Positions 1 through 5,692 of a stretch of DNA of 5,692 nt are shown here, piece after piece; position 1 is the first letter of the stretch, and each line of letters opens with the position of its first letter. The DNA comes from Bacteroidota bacterium (GTDB lineage Bacteria > Bacteroidota > Bacteroidia > 2-12-FULL-35-15): NCBI GenBank assembly GCA_023251855.1, contig JAHEYA010000102.1, positions 1,956-7,647 of the forward strand, written 5' to 3'. Position numbers and translations under genes: made by a program. The notes beneath the pieces are model-generated. The model worked only from the letters and a program-made list of their open reading frames with translations, did not search any database and had not been told where the DNA came from.

Positions 1-2
1 TT

Positions 3-710
3 CTTGCTTTTGGTATGGGGCCTGGCGGTCCGCCAATCGTTATTGATCCTTGTTATTTCGTTTACGCTCCTAATAATTATACTCAAAAAAATCAATTTTC
101 TGGAATTCTTCAATCATTTGACTATACCCCTGCAGGGACTGCGGGTGTATTGGAAATGGGATTTGATGGGCAGGAAGGGAATGGCAGAATTGACCTTGCC
201 GGTATTGGGGATAATGGACCAGCAGCTTTATACATTAATAAAAAATGCGGGAAAGATATTTTTATGTGTACAGGTGATAATGGAGGTAATGTAAATATAT
301 GTGGTGGAACCAATGAGGGTAATATAACGATGTGCCCAGGTCAAGGGGTTGTTGGTATTGGTACTTCAAGCATTCCCACTGGAATAAAACTTGCGGTTTG
401 CGGTACAATACAGTCTAAAGAATGGATAGTGTCAACTGGATGGTGCGATTTTGTTTTTGCCCCTAATTACAAGCGGATGAGTTGGCAGGAAAAAGAAAAT
501 TATTTTACCAAGAACAAGCATATGCCGGAATTAGATTCGGAAAAAGAAATTACACAAACCGGTTTGAAGGTTGCAAAAAACTTAAAAGGAATAACGCAAA
601 ATGTGGAAGAAAACTCACTTGACATTATTGAGCTTTATAAAATGATGGAAGAATTAAAACAAGAAAACAAAAAACTTGAGCTGCAAGTAAAAGAATTGCA
701 AAAGAAATAA
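3..710 (+). CDS. Fibre-like surface protein, C-terminal part (5' end outside window)
   Basis: The frame is open to the left edge of the window (Leu-Ala-Phe-Gly precedes the first Met at base 15), so this is the 3' part of a longer gene and the Met at 15 is probably internal. Numbering from that Met, residues 40-110 are rich in Gly, Asn and Cys and include three 11-residue beta repeats. Residues 113-118 (VGIGTS) resemble the GIGT motif that recurs in Bacteroidota fibre-like proteins. Residues 131-185 (GWCDFVFAPNYKRMS, then NKHMPEL) match the conserved C-terminal module of many such proteins, usually written as ADYVF...YKLM...NKHLP, which is loosely compared with tail-fibre or S74-type intramolecular chaperone ends. 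Residues 204-231 form a coiled coil with Leu at 207, 214, 221 and 228. The probable role is an oligomeric, perhaps trimeric, extracellular fibre; this is inference from the module. Unlike its neighbours it has no T9SS sorting domain. It has seven Cys in 231 residues, an unusually high number. It ends 48 bases before the next gene. The exact function is unknown. Confidence 0.85.
   Translation, partial: LAFGMGPGGPPIVIDPCYFVYAPNNYTQKNQFSGILQSFDYTPAGTAGVLEMGFDGQEGNGRIDLAGIGDNGPAALYINKKCGKDIFMCTGDNGGNVNICGGTNEGNITMCPGQGVVGIGTSSIPTGIKLAVCGTIQSKEWIVSTGWCDFVFAPNYKRMSWQEKENYFTKNKHMPELDSEKEITQTGLKVAKNLKGITQNVEENSLDIIELYKMMEELKQENKKLELQVKELQKK
261..359 (+). repeat. Three tandem 33-base (11-residue) Cys/Gly beta repeats inside the fibre gene
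   Basis: Units are 261-293, 294-326 and 327-359. They translate to FMCTGDNGGNV, NICGGTNEGNI and TMCPGQGVVGI. Each has Met or Ile then Cys at positions 2-3, Gly at position 5, and a hydrophobic residue at position 11; the first two also share Gly-Asn before it. The Cys codons at 267, 300 and 333 are exactly 33 bases apart. The codons differ between units, so this is an old protein repeat and not a recent DNA duplication. The regular spacing fits stacked beta strands, as in a beta-helix or triple-beta fibre shaft, with Cys side chains in a ladder. The fold is inferred. Confidence 0.7.
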
Positions 711-758
711 AATTGTTGATAACGTGGAACAGAATTAATAAAACAAATAATAAGAAAA
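711..758 (+). other. Intergenic gap between fibre gene and first T9SS cargo gene
   Basis: This is the longest non-coding stretch in the window at 48 bases, and it is very A+T-rich. It holds no TTTG / TAnnTTTG pair of the Bacteroidota promoter type and no stem-loop with a T-run that would suggest a terminator. The only symmetry is the short GTTGATAAC at 715-723. Read-through from the fibre gene is therefore possible. The A-rich run just before the ATG at 759 is typical of Bacteroidota translation starts. Confidence 0.55.
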
Positions 759-1742
759 ATGAAAAAACTCATTTTATTAATTATTGTAGAATATATGTTT
801 CTCAATAAAGTTACTGGTCAGCCCATATTAATCGCGGCCAACACAAACCCAATTATTAATGAAAATTTTGACAGGAGGGTTGCTGGTCAACAAACCTCAC
901 CGGGCAGTGCTGGGGCTAATCAAACATGGAATTTTTCTGCATTAGTACCCGGAGGGCTTATACTTGATAGTACAGAAATCCCTTCCTCAACTACTTATGG
1001 TTTTGACTTTCCTACTTCGAATGTATGTTTTTATCGGGGTAATAGTGCTTGGCTTTATTATCAAACAAGCAGCGATTCTCTTCTTTACCTTGGATATGAA
1101 AGCGGTGGAGGAAAGCTAAGCTATACCGACCCGGAAAAATATTTGTCCTATCCATTTACTTATAATTCAACTTTTGTTGATAATTTTATAGGTATGGATG
1201 CTAGTAGCAGTCCCGCATCTTCCATTGCAGGAACAGATACCGTTACAGCCGATGCTTATGGAACCTTACAGTTGCCTGATGGTATCTTAACAAATGTATT
1301 AAGGATTAAGATGGTAGAAAACATAGCAAAAACAACTAACGGAACCACAGTCCACAATATAAATAAACAATACAACTGGTATCTGCCAGGGATACATCAA
1401 CCCGTTTTAACCTTATATTATTCCAATTTTTTTAGTATGTACAATACAAGCTATCTCATAAAATCAACCGTAGGCGTTAATGAAGCGCGTGAATTTATAA
1501 ATGGCGTCAATGTTTATCCAAATCCGGCGAAAGAACAAACAACCCTTGAAATTAGCTCAACTGATTTACCTGAAAATTTTAAATTATCATTGACAAATAT
1601 TCTTGGAGAGAAAGTGCGTGAGATTTTAGTTAATTCTTCTAAAACAAGTATTAATCTTGAGGGATTATATTCGGGAATTTATTTTTATCAAGTAATTGGA
1701 GCAACAAAAATTTTAAATGCGGGGAAAATTTTTGTTGAATAA
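759..1742 (+). CDS. Secreted protein of unknown function with T9SS type A sorting domain
   Basis: This is a 327-residue protein. Residues 1-20 form a signal peptide (MKK, then a Leu/Ile-rich core, with likely cleavage at TG|QP). Residues 21-240 are a beta-rich domain with recognisable short blocks: GANQTWNFSAL at 52-62, YPFTYNSTF at 131-139, GTDTVTADAYGTLQLPDG at 158-175 and NVLRIK at 179-184. Similar blocks occur in a family of uncharacterised Bacteroidota exported proteins; I recognise the pattern but know no function for it and see no catalytic motif. Residues 249-327 are a T9SS type A C-terminal sorting domain: VYPNPA at 252-257, ILGEKV at 281-286 and GLYSGIYFYQV at 302-312. Such a domain directs the protein through the outer membrane, after which it is usually cleaved and the cargo anchored or released. 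The start at 759 is chosen because it gives a proper signal peptide; upstream bases are A-rich with no clear Shine-Dalgarno box. The gene ends 24 bases before the barrel gene. Confidence 0.9.
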   Translation: MKKLILLIIVEYMFLNKVTGQPILIAANTNPIINENFDRRVAGQQTSPGSAGANQTWNFSALVPGGLILDSTEIPSSTTYGFDFPTSNVCFYRGNSAWLYYQTSSDSLLYLGYESGGGKLSYTDPEKYLSYPFTYNSTFVDNFIGMDASSSPASSIAGTDTVTADAYGTLQLPDGILTNVLRIKMVENIAKTTNGTTVHNINKQYNWYLPGIHQPVLTLYYSNFFSMYNTSYLIKSTVGVNEAREFINGVNVYPNPAKEQTTLEISSTDLPENFKLSLTNILGEKVREILVNSSKTSINLEGLYSGIYFYQVIGATKILNAGKIFVE

Positions 1743-1766
1743 CACAAGCAAAAGCAGTAAATAAAA

Positions 1767-2606
1767 ATGAGAAAACACTTTCAAATATTATTTTTCGTCG
1801 TGCTTGTTTTCATGCTAATCCCGGCTGTTAATTATTCTCAGGAGAATGATTATTTAGAACATCGTGAACACCCATCTGTAACAGGTGTTTTTATTTCAGG
1901 CGGCATAGATGCAACAAAATATTATTCAGATAATTTTATACAATACTTGTATGATAAGACACATTCTGCCATTTCTGCCCCTGCCCCTTTTCTTTCAATC
2001 AAGGAAGGAAGTGTTAATCCAGCCGGTTTTGTTTATAGTAACCCAAGTACATACCCAATTGTTAACATAGGATTACAAATAAATTCGAGTAAACTTAAAA
2101 ATGTTAATCACATTATTGAAGCAAGCTTTATGCAATATAAAGGAAACTATTCTTATAATTTTTTCTGTCATTGGACACACGGAACTGCCACTAGTGATTA
2201 TTATATGTATGATACTATTCAAACCCAATTCACTCAAAAAATAATTTCCCTTGGTTATAAGTTTCAACCAACCTATAAGTGCGTTTTTATTTCTGTAGGA
2301 TTAAATGCTTCAGTTAGTTTAATAAAAGCAAATATTCAAAAGCAAGAGCAAATAGATATTTGGACTTATCACGAAACTATCTTCAAATGGGTCAAAGAGA
2401 GTTCAACAAGTAACACAAGCTGCACTTCCAGTAATTTATTTTTCGTAAATGTTCCATTTGAGATTGGTGGCGGTGGTTATATAAAAATTAAAAAAATTGT
2501 GCTTAAACCTGGGTTTTATTTTACTCCTTGCTTTTTAAAGGGATATAATTTTTATACTGTATCATTAGGTATATTACACATCAATAATAAAAACAAGAAA
2601 CTATGA
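1767..2606 (+). CDS. Probable outer-membrane beta-barrel protein (hypothetical)
   Basis: This is a 279-residue protein. Residues 1-25 are a signal peptide (MRKH, a Phe/Val/Leu core, with cleavage near NYSQ|EN). The mature part is rich in alternating polar and hydrophobic stretches that would make amphipathic beta hairpins: about 98-132, 156-195, 221-257 and 261-272. One example is ISLGYKFQPTYKCVFISVGL, where a short turn joins two strands. A GGGG turn at 234-237 joins another pair. The size and pattern fit the small outer-membrane beta-barrel proteins common in Bacteroidota, but I cannot name a family. There is no T9SS sorting domain, in contrast to the genes on either side, which fits a membrane-resident partner rather than a cargo. 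The last residues (NNKNKKL) lack the terminal aromatic residue typical of barrel proteins, so a periplasmic beta-sandwich is an alternative. Its TGA stop overlaps the ATG of the dimethylformamidase-like gene. Confidence 0.72.
   Translation: MRKHFQILFFVVLVFMLIPAVNYSQENDYLEHREHPSVTGVFISGGIDATKYYSDNFIQYLYDKTHSAISAPAPFLSIKEGSVNPAGFVYSNPSTYPIVNIGLQINSSKLKNVNHIIEASFMQYKGNYSYNFFCHWTHGTATSDYYMYDTIQTQFTQKIISLGYKFQPTYKCVFISVGLNASVSLIKANIQKQEQIDIWTYHETIFKWVKESSTSNTSCTSSNLFFVNVPFEIGGGGYIKIKKIVLKPGFYFTPCFLKGYNFYTVSLGILHINNKNKKL
2603..2606 (+). other. ATGA stop/start overlap between barrel and dimethylformamidase-like genes
   Basis: The ATG of the downstream gene (2603-2605) and the TGA of the upstream gene (2604-2606) share bases. 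This arrangement commonly gives translational coupling through ribosome re-initiation. No strong Shine-Dalgarno box is visible just upstream, where the sequence is A-rich with AAGAAA at 2595-2600. The overlap argues that the two proteins are made together. Confidence 0.85.
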
Positions 2607-4555
2607 AACCAATTTTTATTGCGATTATTCTGTCATTTGGCATCATCCATTACGGCCATGCACAATTGTTCGATGGGTATACTAGCAAATCCTCTTATCA
2701 TGCTACCGAAACGGTTACCTTTTATACAAAATCATTTCAGTCCGACGGCATTGAACAACACAATATTAGAGATATAAATAATAATCTGGTTGACCTGCCT
2801 ATTGATTTTAACCAAACCACTCAACCTGGCATGAATACTAACGAGCCATGGAAGAATGGCTACAATTATAGTTCAACAGCAACATGGACTGTTCCTTCAA
2901 GTTTAAAAAGCGGAATGTATTTTATTAATGCAACTACCCGCATCCCTCTTATTATTAAAGGCGATAACTCCAGTGCAGAAATTGTGATTGTTTGTTCTAC
3001 CAATACTGATCAGGCATATACTTTCGATTCGCATTATAATTTAAATGGTGTTACATCAATTGGTATGTATGGGCAACTTGATAACCAAAATCCACCAGTA
3101 CTAATTTATTCTCCAATTATGTCATTTCACAGACCAATTGTTCATCTTGATCTCACAGATGGTTTTTTGAAATGGTTTTATAATAGCAATTATTCTTCTG
3201 TTAATGTAATTTCTGACTTTGATATGGATAATTACGACGAAATCAAAAATGCAAAACTATTAATCGTCATAGGGCACAGCGAATATTGGACAAGACAGGC
3301 AAGATTGAATTTTGATAAATTTGTTGATGAGGGAATAAATGAAGTGGGGCATACACGCGATGCCATCATTTTATCTGGTAACACGATGTGGTGGCAGGTA
3401 CGTTATCAAACTGACGATAGCGATCCGCTTAATTCGCACAATCTTCAAATGGTGTGTTACAAAGGAATTCATGGTGGCTATATTAATACTAATGTTAATT
3501 CTACCGATCCCAATTGCGACCCTTTGCTTGAAACAACCTCTTATGACAAACCCGAAATAAAATATTCGATTGGCGGAAGTATGGGGTCAGATTGGTTTCC
3601 ACATGGGGGGTTTTCACAAGATGATATGAATGTTGTCTATAATGGATTTTCCGGTTACAAAATCATTTTACCGACTTCGCCATTGCTAAGTGGGACGGGA
3701 CTTTTGCAAGATAATATACTTCCGCGAAACTTTGTTGGTAGTGAAAAAGGGGAATTGGACGGAACATTTATTACCGGCTATGACGGCAACGGATATCCTG
3801 TATTTGATCCCAACCAAATGGGATTTTACAGAGGTGAGATAGTCGGATTTGATATCCCCGCTTACGGAATATCCGATCCTATTCCTTGTGCTCCCATTTG
3901 TGTATTGCAGAAAACTTGTACATCTGGAAAAGTGATAAATGTGAATTCAAACTACTGGTGCAGACCCTCTCACTTTAATGATTCTAGAGTCCAAACAATT
4001 ACACAAAATATGATTGACCTGCTTTTGACGAACTCAAATATTTTTGTTTCACCGGTTCCAACAAGATTTAGCATGAAACCTGCATCATCAACAGTCAGTT
4101 ATACTGCTTGCATTACTCATGGGTCTATTCATGCAACCCCTTGCGGTGTTTCAATTACCGATGGTTATAAAGTTGATCAAAATAACAATACTTTCTCCGC
4201 CAAAATTGAAGATTGTTTCAATTGTGGTCATCCCCAATCAATTGCGGTAGCTAATCCGTCAGCAACAACCGGCAAACCAATGGAAATTATCAATGTGGAA
4301 AAGAATAATAATATCGGCATTATGCCTAACCCCAACAATGGTACATTTTCAATTACAGTTACTAAGAATAATCAGGCAATAGGAGTAAAAGAAATAAAAG
4401 TAATGGATATGATTGGTAGAGTGGTTTGGGAAAATAAAGCAACATCAAGTAATGTTTTCAATATTGATATTTCAGGCTATTCTGCGGGTATTTATTATGT
4501 GCGTGCTATAAATGAGTTAGGAGAAATAGAAATAAAAAAATTGATAAAACAGTAA
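2603..4555 (+). CDS. N,N-dimethylformamidase beta-subunit-like secreted protein with T9SS type A sorting domain
   Basis: This is a 650-residue protein. Residues 1-20 are a signal peptide ending GHA|Q. Residues 22-130 look like an Ig-type beta-sandwich (GYTSKSSYHATETVTFYTKS, then WTVPSSLKSGMY at 95-106). Residues 131-480 carry motifs of the N,N-dimethylformamidase large-subunit family: SFHRP at 174-178, VISDFDMDNYDEI at 202-214, GHSEYW at 224-229, SGNTMWWQVRY at 258-268, LSGTGLLQDN at 362-371, FVGSEKGELDG at 377-387, and GKVINVNSNYW then ITQNMIDLL at 442-474. In the Paracoccus enzyme a mononuclear iron is held by two Tyr and one Glu. Tyr228 and Glu381 or Glu384 are candidate equivalents here (inference); I cannot place the second Tyr. 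Residues 484-565 are a Cys-containing linker domain. Residues 572-650 are a T9SS type A sorting domain (MPNPNNGTF, MDMIGRVVWE, GYSAGIYYV). It may hydrolyse an amide, but the substrate is unknown and no small-subunit gene is present here, so true dimethylformamidase activity should not be assumed. It has eleven Cys, consistent with disulfides in an exported protein. Confidence 0.88.
   Translation: MKPIFIAIILSFGIIHYGHAQLFDGYTSKSSYHATETVTFYTKSFQSDGIEQHNIRDINNNLVDLPIDFNQTTQPGMNTNEPWKNGYNYSSTATWTVPSSLKSGMYFINATTRIPLIIKGDNSSAEIVIVCSTNTDQAYTFDSHYNLNGVTSIGMYGQLDNQNPPVLIYSPIMSFHRPIVHLDLTDGFLKWFYNSNYSSVNVISDFDMDNYDEIKNAKLLIVIGHSEYWTRQARLNFDKFVDEGINEVGHTRDAIILSGNTMWWQVRYQTDDSDPLNSHNLQMVCYKGIHGGYINTNVNSTDPNCDPLLETTSYDKPEIKYSIGGSMGSDWFPHGGFSQDDMNVVYNGFSGYKIILPTSPLLSGTGLLQDNILPRNFVGSEKGELDGTFITGYDGNGYPVFDPNQMGFYRGEIVGFDIPAYGISDPIPCAPICVLQKTCTSGKVINVNSNYWCRPSHFNDSRVQTITQNMIDLLLTNSNIFVSPVPTRFSMKPASSTVSYTACITHGSIHATPCGVSITDGYKVDQNNNTFSAKIEDCFNCGHPQSIAVANPSATTGKPMEIINVEKNNNIGIMPNPNNGTFSITVTKNNQAIGVKEIKVMDMIGRVVWENKATSSNVFNIDISGYSAGIYYVRAINELGEIEIKKLIKQ
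4388..4480 (+). repeat. Direct repeat copy A in the sorting-domain region of the dimethylformamidase-like gene
   Basis: This 93-base block encodes residues 596-626, from KEIKV to ISGY. Compared with 5591-5683 it has 85 identical bases of 93, counted by eye, with no gaps. Five of the eight differences are silent and three change the residue (Met/Ile, Ser/Thr, Ser/Asn). The 66 bases just upstream match at only about half of positions, so the similarity starts abruptly. Confidence 0.9.
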
Positions 4556-4564
4556 TCTTATGTT

Positions 4565-5692
4565 ATGCAGAAATTTATTTTGGTTATACTCCTGTTTTTC
4601 CCACTGTTCAGCAACGCTCAATGGACACAACTAAATTCAGGTTCCGCAGTTGAATTAAGCTCCGTATATTTTCCTACGGCTTCTGTGGGTTATTCGGTAC
4701 AGAGCAACGGCCTCCTTTTAAAAACTGCCAATGCAGGAAACAGTTGGAATTATATAGGTTCGCAGATTATTGGAAATACTCTTTTTTTTACAAGTGCAGA
4801 TACTGGTTATGCACCTTGTCATCCGGGGATTTCAAAAACTGTAAATGGAGGATTAAGTTGGACTAACAGTTATTTTGCTGATACCACTTTATTTGCCGAT
4901 GCAATTTATTTCCCTTCGAAAAATATCGGTTATGCCCAATGTTCGAATATCACATTAGATACAGTTTTTGTCTGCAAAACCACGAATGCCGGAAGCAGTT
5001 GGAGTAAGGTAAGTGCAATTCCTTCATCAGATATTCCTTCCTCAATTTTTTTTACTGATATTGCCACCGGCTTTATGGTTGTGCAAGGGAGTATTTATAA
5101 AACTACCAATGGTGGTGTTACGTGGTTACTAAAGTTAAACGAATTTGATTTGAACGGGATTCATTTTCCTTCTGACTCCGTTGGTTATACAGCAGGTGGT
5201 TCGGGAATTTATAAAACCACAGACAGGGGCGATACATGGACACTTCAGAACAACCCTAATTCAGCCCAATTTTATTCGGTTTATTTTACAAGCAATGACA
5301 CGGGATATGTTGTAGGTGGCGATGGTGTTTCAGCGGGCACTATTGTAAAAACTACTGATGGAGGTATGCATTGGGCGCTGTCTCTTTCCGATCCGTACAC
5401 ATTTTACAGTGTTCATTTTTCAAATAGGGCTAACGGTTATGCCTGCGGGCAGGCAGGAAAAATCTATAAATATTCACTATCCAGCGGAATTGAAAACTAC
5501 ACTAATATAAATGCTGTAAACATTTATCCAAATCCAAGTGATGGAAAATTCACACTTTCTTTTACTGAAAATGGAGGTTTTATAGCTTTAAAAGAAATAA
5601 AAGTAATAGATATGATAGGCAGAGTAGTTTGGGAAAATAAAGCAACAACAAATAATGTGTTTAATATTGATATTTCAGGCTATTCACAAGGA
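4565..5692 (+). CDS. YCF48/BNR-type seven-bladed beta-propeller with T9SS type A sorting domain (3' end outside window)
   Basis: An open frame of 376 codons runs off the right edge. The start at 4565 gives a clear signal peptide (MQKFILVILLFFPLFSNAQ). The overlapping ATG at 4560 is in another frame and gives no signal peptide. Seven blade units are visible. Each begins with a strand of the form hydrophobic-aromatic-Phe-Pro/Thr/Ser followed by GY or GF: residues 33-45, 72-84, 113-125, 160-172, 198-210, 238-250 and 282-294. Six are followed by an Asp-box-like KTxxxGxxW: 53-61, 91-99, 138-146, 179-187, 217-225 and 262-270. The seventh ends in KIYKYS with no box. The N-terminal QWTQLNSG with Trp20 may close that blade, a usual propeller arrangement (inference). 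This resembles YCF48/HCF136-like and BNR-repeat proteins, which in Bacteroidota are common T9SS cargo. No catalytic residues are evident, and a binding or scaffold role is likely. Residues from 318 (VNIYPNPSDGKF) start the sorting domain; roughly its last 20 residues are missing. It lies 9 bases after the previous stop, so it is probably in the same operon. Confidence 0.9.
   Translation, partial: MQKFILVILLFFPLFSNAQWTQLNSGSAVELSSVYFPTASVGYSVQSNGLLLKTANAGNSWNYIGSQIIGNTLFFTSADTGYAPCHPGISKTVNGGLSWTNSYFADTTLFADAIYFPSKNIGYAQCSNITLDTVFVCKTTNAGSSWSKVSAIPSSDIPSSIFFTDIATGFMVVQGSIYKTTNGGVTWLLKLNEFDLNGIHFPSDSVGYTAGGSGIYKTTDRGDTWTLQNNPNSAQFYSVYFTSNDTGYVVGGDGVSAGTIVKTTDGGMHWALSLSDPYTFYSVHFSNRANGYACGQAGKIYKYSLSSGIENYTNINAVNIYPNPSDGKFTLSFTENGGFIALKEIKVIDMIGRVVWENKATTNNVFNIDISGYSQG
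5591..5683 (+). repeat. Direct repeat copy B in the sorting-domain region of the beta-propeller gene
   Basis: This block encodes residues 343-373 of the propeller protein (KEIKV to ISGY). It is the partner of 4388-4480, about 91% identical over 93 bases, in the same reading frame, with the start points 1203 bases apart. Similarity falls off upstream, and seems to do so in the 9 bases left downstream before the window ends. Confidence 0.9.

Noticed and set aside
15..17. ATG at base 15 as the true start of the fibre gene
   Set aside because: The frame stays open to the left edge, there is no signal peptide after this Met, and proteins with this C-terminal module normally have a longer N-terminal part.
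4..294. A 96-codon + strand open frame over the start of the fibre gene
   Set aside because: It overlaps a longer frame with recognisable fibre motifs and a conserved C-terminal module. Its own product is a low-complexity hydrophobic sequence with no domain and no plausible start context.
122..313. A 63-codon minus-strand open frame rich in Pro
   Set aside because: It is the antisense of the Gly-rich repeat section of the fibre gene, and the Pro richness is simply the reverse complement of Gly codons.
711..758. Possible terminator or promoter between the first two genes
   Set aside because: There is no stem-loop with a T-run and no TTTG / TAnnTTTG pair. The only symmetry is the 9-base GTTGATAAC, which is too short to mean anything alone.
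2073..2267. A 64-codon minus-strand open frame
   Set aside because: It lies wholly inside the barrel-like gene on the opposite strand, with no signal, motif or start context of its own.
3339..3560. A 73-codon + strand open frame in a second frame
   Set aside because: It lies inside the catalytic domain of the dimethylformamidase-like gene, whose frame carries the conserved NTMWWQVRY motif at the same place.
4560..4567. Alternative ATG at 4560 for the propeller gene
   Set aside because: It is in a different frame and does not give a signal peptide, whereas the ATG at 4565 gives a clean one followed by the propeller repeats.
1..5692. Mobile element, phage, CRISPR or defence system
   Set aside because: There is no transposase, integrase, terminal inverted repeat, regularly spaced repeat array, nuclease or RNA-gene structure. 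The fibre-like gene alone is not evidence of a phage, because its C-terminal module is common on Bacteroidota surface proteins.

Overview
The window is about 5.7 kb of low-GC DNA, almost entirely coding and all on the + strand. It looks like a member of the Bacteroidota. Three of the five genes end in a type A type IX secretion (T9SS) C-terminal sorting domain, a Bacteroidota hallmark. Starts are preceded by A-rich stretches rather than clear Shine-Dalgarno boxes. The first gene has the C-terminal module often seen on Bacteroidota fibre-like surface proteins. Species cannot be told from the sequence.

Layout: (1) bases 3-710, the 3' part of a fibre-like protein with a glycine/cysteine-rich beta-repeat section, a GIGT-type motif, a conserved C-terminal module and a terminal leucine-heptad coiled coil. 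(2) 759-1742, a 327-residue secreted protein of unknown function with a T9SS type A sorting domain. (3) 1767-2606, a 279-residue protein with a signal peptide and many beta strands, probably a small outer-membrane beta-barrel. (4) 2603-4555, a 650-residue secreted protein combining an Ig-like N-terminal domain, an N,N-dimethylformamidase large-subunit-like catalytic domain and a T9SS sorting domain. (5) 4565 to the window end, a seven-bladed YCF48/BNR-type beta-propeller with a T9SS sorting domain cut off by the window edge.

Gene spacings are 48, 24, -4 and 9 bases, with no visible terminator or recognisable Bacteroidota promoter between them, so genes 2-5 at least look like one transcription unit. 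The products would all be exported: a fibre, a probable outer-membrane barrel and three T9SS cargo proteins. That suggests a cell-surface or secreted set, but the substrate and any joint function cannot be read from the sequence.

The points most worth following up are the dimethylformamidase-like metalloenzyme fold carried on a T9SS cargo protein and translationally overlapped with the barrel gene; a 93-base block about 91% identical between the sorting domains of genes 4 and 5, with sharp edges; and a cysteine ladder of three 11-residue repeats in the fibre gene. I saw no mobile element, CRISPR array, RNA gene or defence system.
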